Notes: generated by a model not told the origin, from the sequence alone. 64,000 nt of DNA from Yersinia intermedia (GCF_900635455.1 NZ_LR134116.1:3286001-3350000), one strand, 5' to 3'. Positions 17,408 to 28,979 are shown, counted from the first letter of the stretch. Made by a program: numbers and translations.

Positions 17408-18751
17408 TTAGCGTTTCCCTGGCTCAAACCATGCAGCTAATTGCAGAATATCATTTTCTTGCAGAGTCCCAGCGTTGTAGCGTAGCTCTAGCCATGATTG
17501 GAGCCAACTGTATTTCGCTTCTGCCAAATCCCGCCGCGAGTTATACAGTTGCTGCTCAGCCAATAAGACATCCAGATTGATTCGTTCACCACCCAGTACA
17601 CTGCGACGGGTAGCCAACAGTACCTTTTGCGCTGAGTCTACCGTCATTTGCCACGCACGTATTTTGGCAGCACCACTACTCGTGAGATTGAACTGGCGTT
17701 TGAGTTCCGCCAATACCTGTCTGGTTTCTTGATCGAGTTCCGCCTGCGACTGTTGATAGTGTGCCGTTGCCTGCCGAGTCGCACTGGAAATACTCCCCCC
17801 AGCATAAATAGGTACATTCAACTGTAGACCAATGCTTTGCGTATCATATTTCTGGTTATAATTATATTCCGCTTCAGAGCGAGAATTACGGGAGGAGGCC
17901 ACCAGTTGCAAGGTCGGCAGATGACCGCTACGACTGTTTTCTATTTCATAATGTTTGGCATCTAGATTCTCCCGCTGGCCAGCAAGACGGGCATTATAGC
18001 GAATAGCCAGATCGCGCCACTGCGCCAGTGTGCGGTCATCGCTGATATTCTGTGGCAAAGCGTCCAACGTTAATGGCCGTAACTCTGCCAAGTTAACCGA
18101 TCGACCCATCATATTTTCCAGCTCGGTTAATTGGCTGTCCAACACATCTTGTTGCTCAATAAGTTGTACCTGGGTCAACGTCAGGCGTGCAGCAGTTTCA
18201 TCAATATCTGTTTGTGTGCCCTCTCCGGCAACCAATAACCGACGATTCAGTTGGATCTGTTCCTCATAAGCACGTAATTGGGCATTTAATAGGGATGTTT
18301 TTTCCTGAGCTAATAAGGCGCTGCTATAAGCCCGATACAGCCGGACGATCAATTCCTGGCTTTTATCACGATAGCGTTGATCTGCGAATAACTTACGCGC
18401 AATGCCTTGGCGATAGCGGGCATAGGCGCCGTAATCAATTAATGGTTGCCGCAAAGACAGCATGGAGACATAGCTATCGTAATCCCGTTTTACCTTACTG
18501 TTACTGCGGTTATCGGCCTGACTCACAGTGGAGTAATTGGTGTTTGCCCCATAGCTGTATTGCAAGGAGGGTAATAAGCCAGATAAACCCAAAGCGGCCT
18601 CCTCTTGCCCTGCATCCCGCTCATAACCCGCAGCCCGATATTGTGGATCATTATGCACTGCCAATTCCCATGCATCGAGTAATCCCAGTGCATTTCCCTG
18701 CTCAGGTAACACTAACAGGATGAGAAATATGATTCGTAAAGTTAATGGCAT
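17408..18751 (-). CDS. prtF: TolC-family outer-membrane component of the protease type I exporter
   Basis: A 447-aa protein with signal peptide (MPLTLRIIFLILLVLPEQGN ending near ALG). It shows the two-fold repeated alpha-barrel pattern of TolC/PrtF/LipD proteins, including LGLLDAWELAVHNDPQYRAA and YNYNQKYDTQSIGLQLNVPIYAGG. It forms the outer-membrane tunnel for serralysin export with PrtD and PrtE. It starts 10 bp after prtE. The stop codon lies only 3 bp before the IS6-type end at 17404, so the island edge is exactly at the operon's end. Length is normal for PrtF, so truncation looks unlikely. Confidence 0.88.
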   Translation of the reverse strand: MPLTLRIIFLILLVLPEQGNALGLLDAWELAVHNDPQYRAAGYERDAGQEEAALGLSGLLPSLQYSYGANTNYSTVSQADNRSNSKVKRDYDSYVSMLSLRQPLIDYGAYARYRQGIARKLFADQRYRDKSQELIVRLYRAYSSALLAQEKTSLLNAQLRAYEEQIQLNRRLLVAGEGTQTDIDETAARLTLTQVQLIEQQDVLDSQLTELENMMGRSVNLAELRPLTLDALPQNISDDRTLAQWRDLAIRYNARLAGQRENLDAKHYEIENSRSGHLPTLQLVASSRNSRSEAEYNYNQKYDTQSIGLQLNVPIYAGGSISSATRQATAHYQQSQAELDQETRQVLAELKRQFNLTSSGAAKIRAWQMTVDSAQKVLLATRRSVLGGERINLDVLLAEQQLYNSRRDLAEAKYSWLQSWLELRYNAGTLQENDILQLAAWFEPGKR

Positions 18752-18761
18752 CCAATGCTCC

Positions 18762-20093
18762 CTACTCTTCCGTTAATGCTATGTGCAGGCGATCCATCAA
18801 TGGCTTAAATAGATAATTAATCATTGAGCGTTCACCAGTACGGACAAATCCTTGAACCGGCATACCAGGCTTGATTTCTAAGTGATCCAACTTCTGCCGC
18901 GCCGCCTCACTGACTTCTACCCGTAAACTGTAATAAGGCTCTTGCGTTCTTTCATCTAATATCCGGTCAGCCGACAACAATTTTACCGTCCCTTCTACTT
19001 TCGGCGTAGTGCTCTGATTAAACGCTGTGAACTGCAATTCCACCGCTAAGCCAGAGTGGATTTTATCCACCATTTCTACCGGTACTCGCGCATCCACAAA
19101 GAGCGGCTGATCATCAGGCAAAATTTCCATCAGGGACTGGCCCGCAGCAATAACACCACCTTCGGTAAAGACTTTCATCTCCACCACTGTACCGGCTACC
19201 GGCGACCGCATTTGTATATTTGCCAGATCGAAATTCGCTTTTTCCAACTGGCTGAACACTTCAGTTATGGTGGATTGCACTTCCGCCATCTGGGTGTTGA
19301 CCTCTTTTCGATATTCTTGTTGACGCAGTTGGATACGGAAATTCTGTTCCTGTATTTCCCGTTCAACCCGTTTGATTTCGCCGACAATTTGCGCTATTTC
19401 GCCATTAAGTTGCGCATAAAGCTGCTTACTTTCCAGCATTTTATTGCGCGGGACATAGTTCTCATCCGCTAACGATTTCAATCCGTCCAACTGTTGGGAC
19501 AATGCTTGCTTTTGGCTATTCTTGCTACCAAGAACTTGCTTCTGCGCCCCCATCGCGGCCTGTAAACCGGCAATATTGGCGCGTAATCCATCACTTTCCA
19601 ACTGTAATGCCTGCTGGCGGCTATCAAGTAGTAGTTGTTGTAAGGCCAGCATTTCATCCATACCAGTCTGCCGCTTCACCTGTTGTAAACGAGGCGTCTC
19701 TACCAACTGTTTATCCCCCTTTTGCTCGGCCAGTAAACGAGCTTCGTTGGCCAACAACTGATAGTACTGCGATGTTAGTCCATCACTGACGGAGCGTGCC
19801 CTGACAGCATTTAAAGTCAGTAGCACTTCACCGGCAACGACCCTGTCGCCATCATGAACCATAATGTGGTCAACAATACCGCCTTCGGGATGCTGAATGG
19901 CTTTTCGGTTGCCAGAAACCACCACAGTACCCGTAATCGGAACCCCTTTATCCAACGGGGCCAATAGAGCCCAAAGGATAAAACCGCCAAAACCGGCCAA
20001 TACCAACCCCCATCCCCAATACAATGCCCGATTCTCACTGCGTTGTATTTCCTGCAAAAATGCCTGTTCCGTTTTTTTATTGTGTTCGGACAT
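18762..20093 (-). CDS. prtE: HlyD-family membrane fusion protein of the protease type I exporter
   Basis: About 443 aa. A single N-terminal TM (LYWGWGLVLAGFGGFILWAL) is followed by the conserved GxVxxxGxxKxIQHPEGGIV segment (TGTVVVSGNRKAIQHPEGGI). A long periplasmic coiled coil (about 100-290) and a C-terminal beta-barrel (GMPVQGFVRTGERSMINYLF) complete it. It links the ABC protein to the TolC-like channel. Two starts are possible: an ATG directly after the prtD stop (20120), or MSEHNKKTEQ at 20093 with an AGAAG site; I chose the latter. It is coupled to prtD. Confidence 0.88.
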   Translation of the reverse strand: MSEHNKKTEQAFLQEIQRSENRALYWGWGLVLAGFGGFILWALLAPLDKGVPITGTVVVSGNRKAIQHPEGGIVDHIMVHDGDRVVAGEVLLTLNAVRARSVSDGLTSQYYQLLANEARLLAEQKGDKQLVETPRLQQVKRQTGMDEMLALQQLLLDSRQQALQLESDGLRANIAGLQAAMGAQKQVLGSKNSQKQALSQQLDGLKSLADENYVPRNKMLESKQLYAQLNGEIAQIVGEIKRVEREIQEQNFRIQLRQQEYRKEVNTQMAEVQSTITEVFSQLEKANFDLANIQMRSPVAGTVVEMKVFTEGGVIAAGQSLMEILPDDQPLFVDARVPVEMVDKIHSGLAVELQFTAFNQSTTPKVEGTVKLLSADRILDERTQEPYYSLRVEVSEAARQKLDHLEIKPGMPVQGFVRTGERSMINYLFKPLMDRLHIALTEE

Positions 20094-20120
20094 ATGACTT
20101 GCTTCTCTTCTTATTGCCAT

Positions 20121-21863
20121 TCAACCCGGAATGCCTGTTGTTTGCGCAGCGCGCTTTAGTTCAGGCTGATTGGACGCATTTAGCCGCTGTAGCTCGGCCA
20201 TCACTTCGCCTGCCGGACCAAATCGCTGTTGTTGCCCCTGGTTCAGGATCAATAACTTATGGGCACGAGCGGTCAACGCAGGACGATGAGTGATCAGCAC
20301 CAAGGTACAACCGCGTTTTTGTAGCGCATCCAGTGCCGTCAACAGGGCACGATCCCCGGCTGTATCCAGACTGGCATTCGGCTCATCCAGCACCAGAAAA
20401 CAAGGATCACCATATACTGCTCTTGCCAGCGCTATCCGTTGGCGTTGACCGCCCGACAAACCCGCACCACTCTCACCAAGCTCCGTGTCATAACCTTGAG
20501 GCAGCGAGAGGATCAGCTCATGAACCCCGGCTAACTTTGCAGCGGCAACCACTTTCTCACTGTCAGTGGTACCGAATCGGGCAATGTTCTCTGCCAGAGT
20601 ACCGCTGAATAATTGAATATCTTGTGGAAGGTAGCCGATATATGCACCCGATACCTCTTTATCTAACTGATTCATGTCGGCTGAATCCAGTCGCACAGTT
20701 CCTTGACTCGGCGCTTGTACTGCAACTAACAAGCGTGCCAAAGTAGATTTTCCTGAGCCGGAAGCACCCAGAATCCCCAGCGTTTCCCCCGCATTAAGAG
20801 AAAAATGAATATTATGCAAACGTGGAGGTTGATTGGTATTGGGACGAAAAGTGATGTGTTCAACACTCAGCTCACCTGTCGGTGGTGGCAAGGTCATGCT
20901 GTCTTCACGATGGGGATGATTGTGTAACAGTAAATGCAAGCGGTTCCAGGCTTGACGTGCTGCAACCCATTGCTTCCAGACCCCAATTAACTGGTCGATA
21001 GGACTAAGCACTCGCCCGACCAAAATCGATCCGGCGATCATCATACCCGCGGTAATCTCACCGTTTACCGCCAGTAATGCTCCCAAACCTAGCATCAAAG
21101 ATTGTAAAACAATGCGCGAGCTTTTCGATAAAGCAGTCACAGCAGCAGAGCGTTCACTCGCCAGATTCTGCTGGCGGATAAAACCATAGTGCTGCGCTAA
21201 CCAGCGCTTACGCATATTGCCTAACATTCCCATCGCTTCAATCACTTCCGCATTGCGTAAATGCGTATTGGCCTGATGGGTTGCTTGCATTGACAGCTTA
21301 TTGGCTTGCGCCAATGGGTGGTGGGTAACACGTTGGTTTAACCAGGTGAGGATGATCAGAAAAATAGCACCGCCCAACGCCAGCAGACCCAGCCACGGAT
21401 GTAATAGGAAAACCACAGCGAGAAATAACGGAAACCAAGGAGCATCGAAGAAGGCAAACAGAGCGTTACCGGTGACAAACTGGCGTAATTGAGTTAAATC
21501 CGTTAACGCCTGCCCTGCTTTAGCATCACCATCGCGCAAGTTACGCTCAAAAGCCGCATTGAAAACCTGTTGATTGAGACGCAAATCCAGTCGGGTACCA
21601 AGACGGATAACCACCAGGCTACGCACCCACTCTAGCGCTCCCATAAAAAAACATAAGCCAACCATGAGCAATGTTAGCATCAGCAATGTCATCTCATTAC
21701 CCGAAGCCAAAACCCGGTCATACACCTGCAACATATACAAGGAAGGTGCCAACATCAGTATATTAATAATGGCACTGAATACACCCACACCGTAGAAACT
21801 CTGCCGACATGCACCCAGCGCTTCTCGCAATCGGTCATAATTAGGAATTGAATGAGAAACCAT
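20121..21863 (-). CDS. prtD: Type I secretion ABC transporter for serralysins
   Basis: A 580-aa inner-membrane ATPase/permease. Six TM segments lie in residues 25-290. The nucleotide-binding domain has Walker A GASGSGKS (366-373), signature LSGGQRQ (about 469) and Walker B VLDEP (491-495). It lacks the C39-like N-terminal domain of HlyB, as usual for PrtD/AprD/LipB exporters of RTX proteases. A good ribosome site (AAGGAAAG) precedes ATG 21863. It lies 97 bp after inh and is followed directly by prtE. Confidence 0.92.
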   Translation of the reverse strand: MVSHSIPNYDRLREALGACRQSFYGVGVFSAIINILMLAPSLYMLQVYDRVLASGNEMTLLMLTLLMVGLCFFMGALEWVRSLVVIRLGTRLDLRLNQQVFNAAFERNLRDGDAKAGQALTDLTQLRQFVTGNALFAFFDAPWFPLFLAVVFLLHPWLGLLALGGAIFLIILTWLNQRVTHHPLAQANKLSMQATHQANTHLRNAEVIEAMGMLGNMRKRWLAQHYGFIRQQNLASERSAAVTALSKSSRIVLQSLMLGLGALLAVNGEITAGMMIAGSILVGRVLSPIDQLIGVWKQWVAARQAWNRLHLLLHNHPHREDSMTLPPPTGELSVEHITFRPNTNQPPRLHNIHFSLNAGETLGILGASGSGKSTLARLLVAVQAPSQGTVRLDSADMNQLDKEVSGAYIGYLPQDIQLFSGTLAENIARFGTTDSEKVVAAAKLAGVHELILSLPQGYDTELGESGAGLSGGQRQRIALARAVYGDPCFLVLDEPNASLDTAGDRALLTALDALQKRGCTLVLITHRPALTARAHKLLILNQGQQQRFGPAGEVMAELQRLNASNQPELKRAAQTTGIPG

Positions 21864-21960
21864 ATCTTTCCTTTAATGGTTTTCTGACAAGCGAAATATT
21901 ATGTTTATGACTTTACCGCTCAAGGAAAGAAATAAAGTCATTAGATGAGGTAGATGGGCG

Positions 21961-22374
21961 TTAATTCGGTATACGGCGCAATGTGACCACTCCGGTATTA
22001 TCCGGCAAAGTCATTTCATAACCTTCTTGTGCTCGTTCAAAAAATGCCAATGCATTACCAGTCCCATCAGTTAAAGTAATGCCGTCCGGCGTTGGACGCC
22101 AGCCCTGCGGAGCACTACCCAGTAACTGTTTAAGGCAGGAGGATTCCCCGCTGGCATGCCAGGTCAAGTTGGGTTTAATTACCGTGGATTTCAGCTCAAT
22201 GCCGCAGACTTTCACAACAGAGCTATTTAACTGTAATTGCCATTGACCACTTAAATCACTGGCATTCGGTAGCACCAGACTGCTCGCCATAATCGCTCCT
22301 GAACTCATTAAAGTTGATATCGCCAATATGGCACCAAACAGTGTCCGATAAGGTTTACGTAATGACCTCTTCAC
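21961..22374 (-). CDS. inh: Serralysin inhibitor, periplasmic (Inh/Omp19 family)
   Basis: A 137-aa protein: a long N-terminal signal (RSLRKPYRTLFGAILAISTL ending near GAIMA), then an eight-stranded barrel. The SSLVLPNASDLSGQW start of the mature part is where the inhibitor trunk enters the protease cleft in this family. Two Cys residues (VKVCGIELK and SSCLKQLL) should form its conserved disulfide. The GTG start at 22374 has AAGGAG at 8 nt; the frame extends 22 codons further without a site. It protects the cell from the two proteases upstream. Confidence 0.87.
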   Translation of the reverse strand: MKRSLRKPYRTLFGAILAISTLMSSGAIMASSLVLPNASDLSGQWQLQLNSSVVKVCGIELKSTVIKPNLTWHASGESSCLKQLLGSAPQGWRPTPDGITLTDGTGNALAFFERAQEGYEMTLPDNTGVVTLRRIPN

Positions 22375-22627
22375 TATAAATACTCCTTTATAAACAGTGC
22401 TTGGCTTATCACCCGGACGCTGGTTTACTTTTATCAGCACAGCCCTATAAGATAAACGCTATCTTTATATCAGACTGTTCCATAATTCATAATATAAAGA
22501 GGCGTTCAGCAATAATTAACCCACTCTACATACAACTATAAAACTCATTATTCTTGATTTATATGCTATTTTCATCTCCAACACGGTTGTGAGTTTTTTA
22601 ATTCCTACTTCTGTAATATGTGATAAA

Positions 22628-22661
22628 AACGTCTGATTAAATCAACCAGACGTTGGATAGC
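22628..22661 (-). terminator. Terminator after the proximal serralysin gene
   Basis: On the minus strand AACGTCTGG/CAGACGTT pair and are followed by TTTTATCAC. It lies just beyond the stop at 22669. It would separate abundant protease mRNA from the inh-prtDEF message. Confidence 0.75.
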
Positions 22662-22668
22662 AATCACA

Positions 22669-24126
22669 TCAAACAATAAAATCAGTTGTCTGAGTTGGCT
22701 GACCCACAATTTTCACAAGGAAATCAGGTAATAATTGCTCGCCATCAACATTTAATGCCAAATCGCTGATATTAGTCTGCGGATCATAAGTTAATAATGC
22801 TTCACCGGCAGAACCGCTGAAATGATCAACAAAGTGAATACCACCACTGCCAGTATTAAAAACGGATAAATCGATTTTATCTATACCGCCCTCAAAATCC
22901 ATGATCCAGTCTGGCGCACTTGGTGAAGAATCCGTGGTCCGGCCGAATACGAAAATATCGCTACCGCTGCCCCCCCAAAGTTTATCTGCACCGCCGCCGC
23001 CGAACAGAACATCATTACCTGCACCACCATGTAGTTCGTTATCTGCTCCATTACCCACCAGAACATCATTACCAGAACCACCAATGGCATTCTCAATCGT
23101 CACGTTGGCGGCGATTGAAACGTTAGCTTTTAATCCCCCAACATCAGAAAAAGCAGCTTCTTCCAGATTGATACGTTGATCAACGCTATAGCCTGAGAAA
23201 TCAAAGGTATCAATGCCACCCGCATCCCACACAGAGAATACTTTCTGATCACTGCTATCTGTCAGGGTAAAAGAGTCACGCTGAGTGTTGGAGTTGAAAC
23301 CATAGATATTATCTTCCGTGCGAGTATCCATATTCGCACCGTAAAGACGCTGAATTGCAAAAATATCATCCACTAGTGGCGTTGACGCGTAGTGCCCCTG
23401 ATGGTCAGCCCCGGATTGCCAAGCATCCCAGTAACTCATGATACTGAACTGACGAGTATCTTCACCATAAACCGCATCCTTGGCAAAAGTATTACCCTGT
23501 CCGGCGTTATAATTCGCAGGGTGACTCAGACCAAGTGCATGTCCCAATTCGTGCGCCAGAGTCAAGCGGCCATACTCCATTTTCTCTGGCTCTCGGATAT
23601 TATCCATATTGTAATTATACCAAGTGCTGGTATCAGCAATTCTTCCGTTAGGACCAGAAGTGTAACTGGAACTGGTATATGCCTGCCCTCCCGCCAGCTG
23701 CCCATCAGCCGTTAACGAATAGTTACCCAATGTAATATTGGCTTTTTCGGTTGGCCCTACTTCGGTGAAGTGGATATTAGCGACATCAGACCAGGATTGC
23801 AGTGAAAATTTAGTTTGTGTCACTTGCTCAGGATTGAATTTAATAAACCCGTGAACATCATTCGATTTTTGAGACTGTAAATCGAGGAATGAATAATTTA
23901 GATCAACATCGTGCCCTAAGGTCGTTTTTCCATTCCAATTTAGTTCGCTACGGTTTAACTGCAGAGCCGACTTACCTAAATCAAAACTAACCTTTCCACT
24001 TGACGTAGTAAAACCATCGCCTCGAACTGAGTCACGGAATAAATCAATGACAGCACCATAGCCACTCTGGCTAATAGTGTTATCGATCTGATCATTAGCT
24101 ATTTTATTGATTGATTTCAACGTCAA
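22669..24126 (-). CDS. prtA: Serralysin-type RTX zinc metalloprotease (proximal copy)
   Basis: A 485-aa secreted protease. A short propeptide (about residues 1-15) precedes the catalytic domain. The zinc motif [11 protein letters not shown] lies at 192-202, with the Met-turn SIMSYW at 228-233. Calcium-binding RTX nonapeptides (GGSGNDVLVG, GGAGNDVLFG, GGSGSDIFVF) lie at about 349-395. The C-terminus ends in a hydrophobic DFIV, the type I secretion signal shape of this family. There is no Sec signal. Export is by PrtDEF downstream, inhibition by Inh. It is a tandem duplicate of the gene at 24511-25950. All catalytic residues are present. Confidence 0.93.
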   Translation of the reverse strand: MTLKSINKIANDQIDNTISQSGYGAVIDLFRDSVRGDGFTTSSGKVSFDLGKSALQLNRSELNWNGKTTLGHDVDLNYSFLDLQSQKSNDVHGFIKFNPEQVTQTKFSLQSWSDVANIHFTEVGPTEKANITLGNYSLTADGQLAGGQAYTSSSYTSGPNGRIADTSTWYNYNMDNIREPEKMEYGRLTLAHELGHALGLSHPANYNAGQGNTFAKDAVYGEDTRQFSIMSYWDAWQSGADHQGHYASTPLVDDIFAIQRLYGANMDTRTEDNIYGFNSNTQRDSFTLTDSSDQKVFSVWDAGGIDTFDFSGYSVDQRINLEEAAFSDVGGLKANVSIAANVTIENAIGGSGNDVLVGNGADNELHGGAGNDVLFGGGGADKLWGGSGSDIFVFGRTTDSSPSAPDWIMDFEGGIDKIDLSVFNTGSGGIHFVDHFSGSAGEALLTYDPQTNISDLALNVDGEQLLPDFLVKIVGQPTQTTDFIV

Positions 24127-24510
24127 GTTCCTTGTAATTAGTTAAATTCACCACCACGTCGACAGCCCACATTAATTAATGGATGGATGTTTTCCCCATG
24201 TAATAAAGTGAATCCATGTCATATCCTTTGTAGTGGCATTACATAAAAATATACTTATGATATAAAAATAATTTTCCAGCTAATTAATAGCTGGGAAATA
24301 ATTATCGGATCATCACGATGCATTCTAATTATATGCTTTGAATTATTAAAATCAAGGAATGGTAATTAAAATCAATAAAACCAAAACATCTGATTACGTG
24401 CATAAAGCACAGCCAATATCATTATATAACCTCATCATTACTGGGTTTATTTACTAATAACGTCTAACAAAATTCATTAGACGTTATTTTTGTTTCATAA
24501 ATATAGGTTA
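24127..24510. other. Intergenic region between the two serralysin genes, with a stem-loop
   Basis: 384 bp, AT-rich, no gene. AATAACGTCTAA (24456-24467) pairs with TTAGACGTTATT (24477-24488), about 20 bp after the distal protease stop. On the minus strand it lacks a clean U-run; on the plus strand it has TTTTTGTTT. It shares the core AACGTCTRA with the terminator at 22628, as expected for duplicated gene ends. The promoter of the proximal copy should lie at 24130-24300. Confidence 0.5.
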
Positions 24511-26288
<1,778 letters not shown>

Positions 26289-26490
26289 GGGTTATACGGC
26301 TGTGTTGCATTAATAGCGGTAAGTCAGCAAGATAGTGAGTACTTATCATCATCGCCGACTTTATCTATCAAAGTCCCAATCAATTTAGTGAAAATTTAGC
26401 CTGATGATAGCGAATGGGATTGGGATATAGCAAGCTCTGTCGCATTAAGGCGTTGCTAGGTAACATGCTGTTTTTTTTGTGATGTTACCT
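26289..26490 (+). mobile_element. IS6-family end remnants between protease and toxin halves
   Basis: Two IS6-like termini lie close together: GGCTGTGTTGCATTAATAGC from 26290 and GCTCTGTCGCATTAAGG from about 26435. The second continues into TAACATGCTGTTTTTTTTGT and GATGTTACC, the inverted copy of 17351-17404. The ~145 bp between them contains a dyad (TCCCAATC ... GATTGGGA). No complete element is present. Confidence 0.55.
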
Positions 26491-26718
26491 GCCCATTTTC
26501 CTGATCCAGAACGCCTTTTCCGCCTACATAATCCCGCCGATATTATTGCTCAGTGTGTCCACTGGTATCAAGTTTACTTACTGAGTTTACACAACCTGGA
26601 AGATATGATGACAGAGCGCAGTATTGAGCTGGTACAGATGATATGCAAAGAACAACCTCATCATCCTGCTGATGACATATTGTTATCGGCAGAACAATGT
26701 TACCTGTTGGCCGCTTGA
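26491..26718 (+). pseudogene. IS6-family transposase N-terminal fragment
   Basis: The frame reads NPADIIAQCVHWYQVYLLSL followed by HNLEDMMTERSIELV, matching the N-terminal helix-turn-helix of IS6/IS26-type transposases (IxxxVRWYxxYxLSxRxLEEMMxERG). After ELV the homology stops and the frame ends at 26718. The DDE catalytic core is missing. A separate catalytic fragment of the same family lies at 32880-33050. Confidence 0.7.
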
Positions 26719-27147
26719 AAAATAGGCAGTGCCATTTTGCCGACCTCGCTCTGTTAATGCGACAAAATCTACAAATACGTAGTAGTTTAATTTTCACGTC
26801 AAACTTAAACCAGAGCTAAACGAATGGAGGATTTAAGTATTTCGTATGAATAATCACGCTAGCAATGTTCTTAGTGAGAGAATTCCAATTAAAATCAACG
26901 GTATTTCTTACCTGACGCGGAGTGTCATCACGACAGAAAAATTACGTTAATGATGCATTCCAAACTCTAAAAATTAAAAATATAACACCCAAGATTACAA
27001 TAACAAAAAAATAGAAAGAATTACCAATCACACGTTCTGTTACTTTGTTCAAAAAATAAAATTCAAATATAATTTAGCATGTTAATTAATCATTCCATGA
27101 ATTATCATCTTTAGTTAATAGATGATTCACTCATATGGAGAATGATA
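26719..27147. other. Low-GC intergenic region before the regulator gene
   Basis: No firm gene. A 34-codon frame (26846-26950, MNNHASNVLSERIPIKING...) has GGAGG 15 nt upstream, too far for confidence. GCTCTGTTAATGCGAC at about 26749-26764 may be another worn IS6-type end. The rest is AT-rich and should contain the regulator's promoter. Confidence 0.3.
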
Positions 27148-27531
27148 ATGAAAATCTTGTTTATCGATGGAGCACAAAAATCGTTGCATTATAATAATAA
27201 GAAAATTATGTTAACGGAAAAGGAATTTTTAATGCTCGAATTGCTACTAAGTAAGAGAAAAAACAATAACATACCTATAGATGAAATTATAACTCATGTC
27301 TGGAGTGGAAGAGAGAATACTATAGTTAAAGGCAATGTCTCACAGTTAACCTATCGGCTAAGAAGTAAATTATCCGCCATAGGGGATGCTATCCAGATAT
27401 CTATTTCTATGAATAGTGGCGGACGTTGTAAAGTACACCGAGACGCGATAACCATTATCACAACAAATAATGGAATTCTGTGCTTATTGCTCAAGTCACT
27501 ACTGAATATTAACAAAAATGACGCCATATAA
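27148..27531 (+). CDS. Winged-helix (OmpR/ToxR-type) DNA-binding protein, short
   Basis: A 127-aa protein starting at the ATG with GGAG at 7 nt (MKILFIDG). Residues ~18-85 form a ToxR/CadC/OmpR-type winged helix: KIMLTEKEFLMLELLLSKRK, DEIITHVWSGRENTIVKGN and VSQLTYRLRSKLSAI. A weakly hydrophobic tail (ITIITTNNGILCLLLKSLL) follows, but there is no receiver or periplasmic domain. It is shorter than ToxR-type regulators. It sits 416 bp upstream of, and co-oriented with, the lysis cassette, making it the obvious candidate regulator (inference). Confidence 0.7.
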   Translation: MKILFIDGAQKSLHYNNKKIMLTEKEFLMLELLLSKRKNNNIPIDEIITHVWSGRENTIVKGNVSQLTYRLRSKLSAIGDAIQISISMNSGGRCKVHRDAITIITTNNGILCLLLKSLLNINKNDAI

Positions 27532-27947
27532 TCTTGGTTAGTTAGCCGGTAAGCAATCTTAAGGCACTGGCAATAACGATAGACTAAATTATAACCAAAG
27601 ATGATCACAAATAACAAATACGATAAACATAAATAATTGCAAATGACTTGGATAGTATCGAGATTGCAATCTATTATTTGAAATCCAATAAGCACGAGAA
27701 ATTAACATAAAGCAACTATGATAAAAGGAGTTAGATTTATCCATTCGGCATGGGCTAAGAATAAATCCAGAAATATATGCTTATATATAGACATGGGTCT
27801 GATTATTATTTGGCCCATGCGCTGAAGTGAAATAAACCACTCCAGTTACAGGTTAAGATCATTATTTATACTGATTTTTATGGTGAAATATAATGAACAG
27901 ATATTCAAAATCAGCCATTGAGCATGGCTAATAAATGGAGATACATC
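27532..27947. other. AT-rich intergenic region upstream of the lysis cassette
   Basis: 416 bp without a gene. A dyad CATGGG...CCCATG at about 27793-27822 lacks a U-run and could be a regulatory site or the end of the regulator's transcript. The promoter of the lysis cassette is expected here. Confidence 0.35.
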
Positions 27948-28253
27948 ATGTCACTAAAGCCCCCAGCAGAAACACAAGTTATTACGTGGGTAATCATCGG
28001 TGTCCTATCTGCCTGGGGAGGGGTGGTGAGATATCTAATGGATAAACAAGGAACCCGCTGTAAATGGAGTTGGATGGCTGTAATTAGCCAAGTAATAATA
28101 TCGAGTTTCACCGGTTTATTAGGTGGATTATTGAGTTTTGAAAGCGGTGCTAGCTATTACATGACATTCATATTTTCCGGATTGTTTGGTGCAATGGGCA
28201 GCACAGCTCTGAGCTATATATGGCGTCGTTTTTTCAATCCTTCAGGGAGGTAA
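27948..28253 (+). CDS. Phage-type holin of a lysis/secretion cassette
   Basis: A 101-aa membrane protein starting at an ATG with GGAG at 6 nt (MSLKPPAETQ); 10 more codons are open upstream. Three hydrophobic segments are visible: VITWVIIGVLSAWGGVV, VISQVIISSFTGLLGGLL and MTFIFSGLFGAMGSTALSY, with a basic C-terminus. This matches three-TM lambda-like holins. It would form inner-membrane lesions letting the M15 peptidase reach the wall. It is one base from the endolysin gene. The cassette lacks surrounding phage genes and precedes the PirAB toxin genes. Confidence 0.8.
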   Translation: MSLKPPAETQVITWVIIGVLSAWGGVVRYLMDKQGTRCKWSWMAVISQVIISSFTGLLGGLLSFESGASYYMTFIFSGLFGAMGSTALSYIWRRFFNPSGR

Positions 28254-28254
28254 A

Positions 28255-28644
28255 ATGAGTAACTTCATTCTTAGCCACATCAGTAAGAATAATTTACGGG
28301 GCGTTCATCCCCACCTTATTGACATTGTGAATTTGGCACTTGAGATTACAGATATAGATTTTTGTGTCATTGAAGGCGTCCGTGATATTTCACGTCAACG
28401 CCAAATGGTACTAACCGATAAAAGCCAAACGTTAAATAGCCGTCATTTAACTGGACATGCTGTAGATCTGGCCCCATGGATAAATCAATCTATTCCGTGG
28501 GATAACTGGAGTGCATTTAAAGTAGTTGCAGATGCAATGAAAATTTCCGCAGAAAAATTAAATATCCTCATAGTATGGGGTGGAGATTGGAAGACGTTAA
28601 AGGATGGCCCACATTTTGAACTCTCACGAAAGAGCTACCCATGA
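28255..28644 (+). CDS. M15-family peptidoglycan peptidase (endolysin)
   Basis: A 129-aa D-Ala-D-Ala/L-Ala-D-Glu peptidase-like protein of family M15. The zinc motif SRHLTGHAVD (62-71) matches SxHxxGxAxD, and the C-terminal GPHFEL (118-123) supplies the third ligand. It has no signal peptide, so it needs the holin. GGAGG precedes the ATG. The same enzyme class serves in Serratia marcescens chitinase secretion (ChiX) and in lysis cassettes of Yersinia Tc insecticidal islands, which supports a secretory use here. Confidence 0.88.
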   Translation: MSNFILSHISKNNLRGVHPHLIDIVNLALEITDIDFCVIEGVRDISRQRQMVLTDKSQTLNSRHLTGHAVDLAPWINQSIPWDNWSAFKVVADAMKISAEKLNILIVWGGDWKTLKDGPHFELSRKSYP

Positions 28645-28979
28645 TATTACCTATTTCAAAAATGTATAGCATCGGACTATTTCTAGTCATACTACTTGTA
28701 TGTATATTATGGACATGCTATCAGCAGCGAGCTTATAACAAAGTTCAACAAGATAATAAGCAACTGAAAATGCAAAATAGCTTATTAAATAACCGGTTTT
28801 TACAACTAAAAAGTCAGACTGAAAATTTAGCTTTTGTCATAACTAAACAAGCTCAAAGCCAAACTGAACTCGAGACAGACAATGATTTACTCCGTCAAAA
28901 AACTCGTGCCGCTTTGACGCCCGCTAATCAGTCTGTTGATGTTACCCGGTTGCAGCGCGAACTCATTGAACCAAAATAA
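28641..28979 (+). CDS. Rz-like inner-membrane spanin
   Basis: A 112-aa protein with one N-terminal TM (IGLFLVILLVCILWTCY) and a periplasmic coiled coil (about residues 30-100, QQDNKQLKMQNSLLNNRFLQ). This is the layout of phage Rz i-spanins, which span the periplasm and fuse membranes with Rz1. It overlaps the endolysin stop by 4 nt (ATGA). An Rz1-like frame is embedded in its 3' end (+1 frame), another hallmark of the Rz/Rz1 pair. Confidence 0.8.
   Translation: MILPISKMYSIGLFLVILLVCILWTCYQQRAYNKVQQDNKQLKMQNSLLNNRFLQLKSQTENLAFVITKQAQSQTELETDNDLLRQKTRAALTPANQSVDVTRLQRELIEPK

Noticed and set aside
17408..18751. prtF truncated by the neighbouring IS6-type end
   Set aside because: The stop lies 3 bp before the IS end, but the length (447 aa) is normal for PrtF/LipD proteins, so the gene is probably complete.
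22970..23060. Short GC-rich repeats that could suggest a CRISPR or VNTR array
   Set aside because: They are the coding repeats of the RTX calcium-binding nonapeptides in the serralysin, in frame. The same holds at 24820-24930. No CRISPR-type repeat-spacer array was seen anywhere.
26846..26950. 34-codon frame upstream of the winged-helix gene
   Set aside because: The purine-rich site is 15 nt away, and no family or composition signal supports coding.
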